A stretch of 9,218 nt of DNA from assembly GCA_027022125.1 (NCBI GenBank), contig JALVZI010000321.1:1-9218 (forward strand). Reading direction: 5' to 3'. Shown in pieces: positions 6,183 through 9,218 of this stretch (positions are counted from its first letter, which is position 1; each line of letters begins with the position of its first letter). Source of the stretch: Anaerolineae bacterium. GTDB lineage: Bacteria > Chloroflexota > Anaerolineae > 4572-78. The notes under the pieces were generated by a model that saw only the letters and a program-made list of their open reading frames with translations, did no database searches and was not told the DNA's origin. The translations under genes and the position numbers were made by a program.

Positions 6183-6959
6183 ATGGATGACAAACAACGC
6201 CAACGGCTGGATGCCCACGCCGTGCAAGCCTATCTCACGCTAGCAGAAATGTCGGCGGAGGGCGAAGTGGAAGTTTGTGAAGATTATATTTTGGGGTATA
6301 CCGGCGCAGATTTGCCCACCTTCAATTTTTTCGTGCCGCTGCGACTGACCGGGCTGATGGATGAATCGCTGGCGGATGCGGCGGCGTTTTTCAAAACGCG
6401 GCACACAATGTATGCTGTCAGTTTGGAAGAACACCGCGTGCCCGACGGCACGGAGTATCTTTCAGTGCGGCGGTATCAGCCGTTGCCGCCCCAGCCGATT
6501 GTCGCCTCGGATATGCTGCCGGAAGCGCCGACTATCCGCGCCGATTTTACGGTGAAACAGATTACCACCGTGCCCGATTTAACGGCATTTTATTCTGTGC
6601 TGCGGGCGGTGTACGATTACACGCCGGAAGAAGTGATGCTGCTCTTCCCGTCCACCCATCTGAAAACAAACCGTTTGCGCCATTTTATCGGATTTACGGA
6701 TGAGGGGTTGCCGGTGTGCGCCGGCACGTTAATTTGCGCCGAAAATGTTGCCAGCGTATGGAATCTGGCAACGCTGGATAATTTCCGGCGGCGCGGTTTG
6801 GCAACCGCGATGCTCAACAATATGCTTTTTGAGGCACGCGGGCACGGCTGTGATATGAGTATGATTTACGCCACCCCGATGGGATTTTCGCTGTTCAATG
6901 AGTTGGGGTTCAAACTTTTTGGCATGCGACAGTGGTTTTTACCGCAGGAGATTGGTTAA
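6183..6959 (+). CDS. GNAT-family N-acetyltransferase with extra N-terminal domain
   Basis: The 258-residue protein ends in a GNAT fold (about 120-258). The acetyl-CoA-binding motif is visible as VWNLATLDNFRRRGLATAML, with R202-x-x-G205-x-A207 and the preceding strand. It is followed by the helix NMLFEARGHGCD, the strand MSMIYATP and the usual closing FNELGFKLFGMRQWFLP. The N-terminal half (about 1-115) has no motif that I recognise; it could be a degenerate second GNAT fold, as in tandem-GNAT proteins, or a recognition domain. The substrate is unknown. The ATG at 6183 is preceded by a strong AAAGGAG (6166-6172) with a 10-nt gap. The stop codon TAA (6957-6959) lies within the terminal inverted repeat of the 6956-7103 element, so the end of the protein may have been set by the insertion. 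Pairing with the ClbS/DinB-like gene suggests small-molecule modification or self-protection, but this is speculation. Confidence 0.85.
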   Translation: MDDKQRQRLDAHAVQAYLTLAEMSAEGEVEVCEDYILGYTGADLPTFNFFVPLRLTGLMDESLADAAAFFKTRHTMYAVSLEEHRVPDGTEYLSVRRYQPLPPQPIVASDMLPEAPTIRADFTVKQITTVPDLTAFYSVLRAVYDYTPEEVMLLFPSTHLKTNRLRHFIGFTDEGLPVCAGTLICAENVASVWNLATLDNFRRRGLATAMLNNMLFEARGHGCDMSMIYATPMGFSLFNELGFKLFGMRQWFLPQEIG

Positions 6960-7103
6960 TGCAAAACCAACAAACATTGTCGGCAACAAACCAAATTCTC
7001 TTGAAAAATTGTAGGGGCAGCCCTTGTGGCTGCCCTGTTCTGGGCGACCACAAGGGTCGCGCCCCTACATATCAAACGAATATCTGGTTTGATTTTGCAT
7101 TAA
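6956..7103. repeat. 148-bp palindromic element overlapping the acetyltransferase stop codon
   Basis: The ends are a 15-bp inverted repeat with one mismatch: TTAATGCAAAACCAA (6956-6970) and TTGATTTTGCATTAA (7089-7103). Inner arms GTAGGGGC (7011-7018) and GCCCCTAC (7061-7068) flank two hairpins, GGGCAGCC-cttgt-GGCTGCCC (7015-7035) and GCGACC-acaag-GGTCGC (7044-7060). The DNA between the outer and inner arms is imperfectly complementary apart from a 16-bp offset on the left, where CAACAAAC is duplicated (6968-6975 and 6984-6991). The whole stretch looks like one non-coding palindromic, possibly mobile, element. The core 7011-7068 resembles the GTAGGGGC...GCCCCTAC repeats common in several phyla. 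Confidence 0.7.
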
Positions 7104-7111
7104 TTAGAGAT

Positions 7112-7293
7112 TAGACCTCTTGCAAAAGTCTGTCATACCGGAATTTCCCGCAGGGAAATATCCGATATCCAGAATAAAACGATGGATTCCCGCTTTCGCG
7201 GGAATGACATCAGAGAAAATATAGCGAAAAATCACTTTTCATCGCTTTAAAAAACAACCTCAAACCACATTTGGCACTTTTACAAGAGGTCTA
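7112..7293. mobile_element. MITE-like element with 18-bp terminal inverted repeats
   Basis: TAGACCTCTTGCAAAAGT (7112-7129) and ACTTTTACAAGAGGTCTA (7276-7293) are inverted repeats matching at 17 of 18 positions. The outermost TA on each side could be a target duplication, which would leave a 178-bp element (7114-7291). The ends resemble, from memory, the GAGACCTTTGCAAAA-type ends of IS1031/ISL2-group IS5-family elements; this is inferred. The interior cannot encode a transposase, so this would be a non-autonomous derivative. It contains the 79-bp palindromic element at 7131-7209 and an AT-rich remainder with a weak hairpin (AGCGA 7223-7227, TCGCT 7242-7246). Confidence 0.7.
7131..7209. repeat. 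79-bp palindromic intergenic element, copy 2 (dRS3/REP-like)
   Basis: This copy runs from TGTCATACC (7131-7139) to GGAATGACA (7201-7209). Its left 41 nt match copy 1 (5490-5530) at 38 positions and its right 27 nt match at 26; the central loop differs in sequence and length. It keeps the ATTTCCC-gca-GGGAAAT hairpin and the ATTCCCGC-tttc-GCGGGAAT hairpin (7186-7205). It lies wholly inside the MITE-like element, beginning two bases after the left terminal repeat. Confidence 0.85.
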
Positions 7294-7300
7294 TTGGTTA

Positions 7301-7331
7301 ATTGGAGACTCGGTAATTGCGAATCTCCAAT
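7301..7331. repeat. Small inverted repeat after the convergent genes
   Basis: ATTGGAGA (7301-7308) and TCTCCAAT (7324-7331) form a perfect 8-bp stem with a 15-nt loop. The word TCTCCAA is repeated again directly at 7331-7337. It lies just beyond the stop of the - strand mini-gene (7341) and could help to end that operon, but no U-tract follows the stem on that strand, so a standard intrinsic terminator is not supported. Confidence 0.5.
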
Positions 7332-7340
7332 CTCCAACCG

Positions 7341-7532
7341 CTATTCGTCTTCTGCCGCATCGTGGCTCTGGTCGAGCGTGTAATTGCCCCCCTGCTCGAC
7401 CGTATCCCCTTTGAGCCAATATTTGCCGATTACCCCCAATTTTAACAGCCACAAGCCGCCACCGATGAGCAATGCCAACACCAGTGGTATCAGGCACGCC
7501 ATCACCAGCAGCGACGATTCGATAACGCCCAT
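7341..7532 (-). CDS. 63-residue single-pass membrane protein
   Basis: This small protein has one long hydrophobic segment (about residues 7-33) preceded by the short N-terminus MGVIES. It is followed by GKYWLKGD and an acidic polar tail ending in DAAEDE. It does not match a family I recognise. The ATG (7532 on the - strand) lies three bases after the TAG of the AIM24 gene (7538-7536). A GGGAGG ribosome binding site sits within the last codons and stop of that gene, 7 nt from the start, so translation is very likely coupled. That arrangement, together with the membrane character, argues that it is a real gene and a partner of the AIM24 protein rather than a chance frame. Overlapping frames in this stretch lack such signals. 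The C-terminus faces the repeat-rich convergent region. Confidence 0.75.
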   Translation of the reverse strand: MGVIESSLLVMACLIPLVLALLIGGGLWLLKLGVIGKYWLKGDTVEQGGNYTLDQSHDAAEDE

Positions 7533-7535
7533 CGG

Positions 7536-8381
7536 CTAGCCTCCCAGCAAATCGCCCAAATTGATATTCATCCCACCGGAAGAGCCACCGCCGCCACCAC
7601 TGGTTTTCGGCATAAATTGCAAAATTTTGTTCGCCAGTTTGGTCATCGGCATTGTTTGCAGCCAAACGCGCCCAGGACCTTCTAGCCGCGCCAAAAATAG
7701 CCCTTCGCCGCCGAGAATGATATTGCGGAATCCTTTAACCATCGTCACATCAAATTTCACCGATGGCTCAAACATTGCCACATAACCGGTGTCCACTTTC
7801 AGCACCTGCCCCGCCTGCAAATTGTATTCCACCACTTCGCCGTCCAACTCGGCAAAAACCAGTCCGGGACCGGTGGCGCGCTGCATAATGAAGCCTTCGC
7901 CGCCGAAAAAGCCCGTGCCCAGTTTTTTGCGGAAATGAATATCCAAATCCACCGATTTTTCGGCGACCATAAACGCATCTTTCTGCATAATCAAACTTTG
8001 CCCGTCCGCCAAATCGAAAGGAATGATTTTGCCCGGAAATTCGTTGGCAAAAGCGACAATCCCCGTGCCGCGATTGACGAAAAAGTCGGTGATGAAAAGT
8101 GACTCGCCGGAGAAGGCGCGTTTCAGCATTTTGCCGATGCCGCCGCCGCTGTGCGTTTTCATTTCCACATTGGCGCTCATCCAACTCATCCCGCCCGATT
8201 CGGAATATACCACTTCGCCGGGCTGCAATTGGATGGTGACCACTTGCAGGGTTGTGCCGTCGATGCGGTAACTGATGCGCCCCGGCGCGCCCCGATACTC
8301 CGTTTGGATGTGTTCCACCGTGGTATCGAGTTTGGGGGGCAATGCCCCGCCCTGTCCGGTTAATGAAGTTTGGTCTGTCAT
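7536..8381 (-). CDS. AIM24/TIGR00266 family protein
   Basis: The 281-residue protein belongs to the AIM24 (TIGR00266, formerly DUF124) family, built of repeated beta-rich modules. Internal repetition is visible: GGEGFIMQRATGPGLVFAEL (about 160-179) and GGEGLFLARLEGPGRVWLQT (about 223-242) share the pattern GGEG-f-x6-GPG-x-v. The N-terminal part contains VVTIQLQPGEVVYSESGGMSWMS, also typical. The C-terminus (261-281) is a Gly/Ser-rich linker followed by NINLGDLLGG. Bacterial members have no settled function; the yeast namesake Aim24 is a mitochondrial inner-membrane protein needed for MICOS organisation. No signal peptide is seen. The ATG has an excellent AAGGAGG (plus-strand positions 8386-8392) 4 nt upstream. 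The gene starts 20 nt after the stop of the EcsC-like gene and ends 3 nt before the 63-residue membrane protein, forming one operon. Confidence 0.92.
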   Translation of the reverse strand: MTDQTSLTGQGGALPPKLDTTVEHIQTEYRGAPGRISYRIDGTTLQVVTIQLQPGEVVYSESGGMSWMSANVEMKTHSGGGIGKMLKRAFSGESLFITDFFVNRGTGIVAFANEFPGKIIPFDLADGQSLIMQKDAFMVAEKSVDLDIHFRKKLGTGFFGGEGFIMQRATGPGLVFAELDGEVVEYNLQAGQVLKVDTGYVAMFEPSVKFDVTMVKGFRNIILGGEGLFLARLEGPGRVWLQTMPMTKLANKILQFMPKTSGGGGGSSGGMNINLGDLLGG

Positions 8382-8401
8382 TTTTCCTCCTTGAATGATG
8401 A

Positions 8402-9218
8402 TTATTTATCTTTACGTTTTTTCTTGCCAAAAAGTTGCACGCGGCGAAACGGCGCGCGGATGCCGTTGCCTACCAACCGAAAAACGCCACGAATGGTATC
8501 GAATGTGACGCGCCAAAAGGTTCTCACGCCGCGAAAGTACCATTTTCCCGCTTTTTTGCCGGTGTCCACCGCCGATTCCGCGTGCGAAACCAGCGCCGCG
8601 CGGGCGGCATCGCCGCGCTCGGCAAGCCAGCGGGTGATTTCGCGCTCATCCACCCCGCTGATGGCGCGCAGGCTGTCCTGCCAGTTCTGCAAACCTTCTT
8701 CCCCCAGCCGAAAGTAGGCGTCGGCGCGATGCCCGATGATGTATGTTGACAGCGCGTTCGTGCCCGCCGAAGCGATGATGCCCAGCAGTGGCAATGCTTT
8801 CAGTGCGGATTTTTCGGCGAAAATTTCGGTGAATTTTGCGCCGGCGCGCTGCCCCGCTTTTTGCACCAGCGAACTCGCGCCCGCGCTCAAGCCCGTTACC
8901 AACAACACCACCTGCTGTTTTTCCCGCTCGGAAAGGGGGTAGCCGTGCGCGTGAGCAATTTCCAGCACCAATTCCGCCTGCAATTTGAATGTCGCGCCGA
9001 TGTCTGCCGCCGTGCCGAGAATCAGTGCGGTTGCCGTGCCCACACCGGGAATCAACCCCGCACTGGATGTCACCGCGCCGATGGTGGCAGTTTTTTGCGT
9101 TTTTTGCTTGATGAGCGATTGCACAATGGCGGCGGTATCGGCGGCAGGTTGCTCCCGGCGCAGCGCTTCAACCCGTTGCGCCGCCGCTTTCACATCCACA
9201 TCATTGATAGTATTCAGC
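8402..9218 (-). CDS. EcsC-like membrane-associated protein (5' end outside window)
   Basis: The frame is open from the window edge to the TAA at 8404-8402. A GTG at 9199 would give 265 residues, but no ribosome binding site precedes it and the frame continues upstream without a stop (LNTIND...), so the true start is probably beyond the window. The centre has hydrophobic helices rich in small residues: GAVTSSAGLIPGVGTATALILGTA (about 41-64 from the GTG), then VVLLVTGLSAGASSL and ALPLLGIIASAGTNAL. The G-LIPG-G-x-AADIG-x-Q-AELVLEIAHAHG pattern resembles EcsC-family proteins, which are often fused or linked to transport and secretion genes but lack a known biochemical role. The C-terminal 50 residues are strongly basic, ending in FGKKKRKDK. 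It is the first visible gene of the operon with the AIM24 protein (20-nt gap). The EcsC call is moderate; any small-residue helical membrane-binding family is possible. Confidence 0.6.
   Translation of the reverse strand, partial: LNTINDVDVKAAAQRVEALRREQPAADTAAIVQSLIKQKTQKTATIGAVTSSAGLIPGVGTATALILGTAADIGATFKLQAELVLEIAHAHGYPLSEREKQQVVLLVTGLSAGASSLVQKAGQRAGAKFTEIFAEKSALKALPLLGIIASAGTNALSTYIIGHRADAYFRLGEEGLQNWQDSLRAISGVDEREITRWLAERGDAARAALVSHAESAVDTGKKAGKWYFRGVRTFWRVTFDTIRGVFRLVGNGIRAPFRRVQLFGKKKRKDK

Noticed and set aside
7071..7096. Possible terminator ATCAAAC-N9-GTTTGAT followed by TTT
   Set aside because: A weak AT-rich stem that is better explained as part of the 148-bp palindromic element.
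6932..7114. 60-codon + strand frame spanning the acetyltransferase end and the palindromic element
   Set aside because: Most of it is encoded by inverted-repeat DNA; no ribosome binding site and no family pattern.
7291..7665. 124-codon - strand frame overlapping the AIM24 end and the mini membrane protein
   Set aside because: It reads through low-complexity and repeat DNA in another frame and lacks a start signal; the 63-residue frame has a well-placed GGGAGG and a plausible membrane segment.

Overview
The window looks like a chromosomal segment of a bacterium with moderately high G+C, most likely a member of the Chloroflexota. That guess rests on the overall protein style, the gene set (7TM-HD c-di-AMP phosphodiesterase, AIM24/TIGR00266 protein, ClbS/DinB-like protein) and the repeat-rich intergenic DNA. 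No rRNA or tRNA is present to settle it, so the phylum is an inference.

Layout. (1) Positions 1-177 are the 3' end of a membrane-protein gene, possibly YfhO-like, whose last codons lie in a 21-bp tandem repeat. (2) From a clear promoter at 210-239 runs a tight six-gene + strand cluster (277-5451): a stand-alone response regulator receiver, a YqeY/GatB-like protein, a PgpH-type 7TM-HD c-di-AMP phosphodiesterase, the ribosome/RNA endonuclease YbeY, an undecaprenol/diacylglycerol kinase (DgkA) and the bifunctional coenzyme A enzyme CoaBC. Gaps between genes are 0-19 nt. PgpH-YbeY-DgkA is the same core as the Firmicutes yqfF-yqfG-dgkA cluster. (3) Positions 5452-5676 are a repeat-bearing spacer with an 82-bp palindromic element. 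(4) A two-gene + strand unit follows: a ClbS/DinB-like helical-bundle protein and a two-part GNAT acetyltransferase (5677-6959). (5) Positions 6956-7340 are a convergent intergenic region built almost wholly of inverted-repeat elements: a 148-bp palindromic element that overlaps the acetyltransferase stop codon, a MITE-like element of about 180 bp with 18-bp terminal inverted repeats, inside it a second copy of the palindromic element from region 3, and finally a small hairpin repeat. (6) A - strand operon (9218 down to 7341) encodes an EcsC-like membrane protein (5' end outside the window), an AIM24/TIGR00266 protein and a 63-residue single-pass membrane protein coupled to it.

How it fits together. 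The first operon combines second-messenger turnover (c-di-AMP), ribosome quality control, undecaprenyl-phosphate supply and cofactor synthesis, which are housekeeping envelope and translation functions; the receiver gene at its head is the unusual member. The - strand operon looks like a membrane-associated module of unknown function. Nothing resembling a CRISPR array, phage, toxin-antitoxin or classical defence system is visible. The most notable material is the nested repeat landscape at 6956-7340 and the uncharacterised EcsC-like/AIM24/mini-membrane-protein operon.
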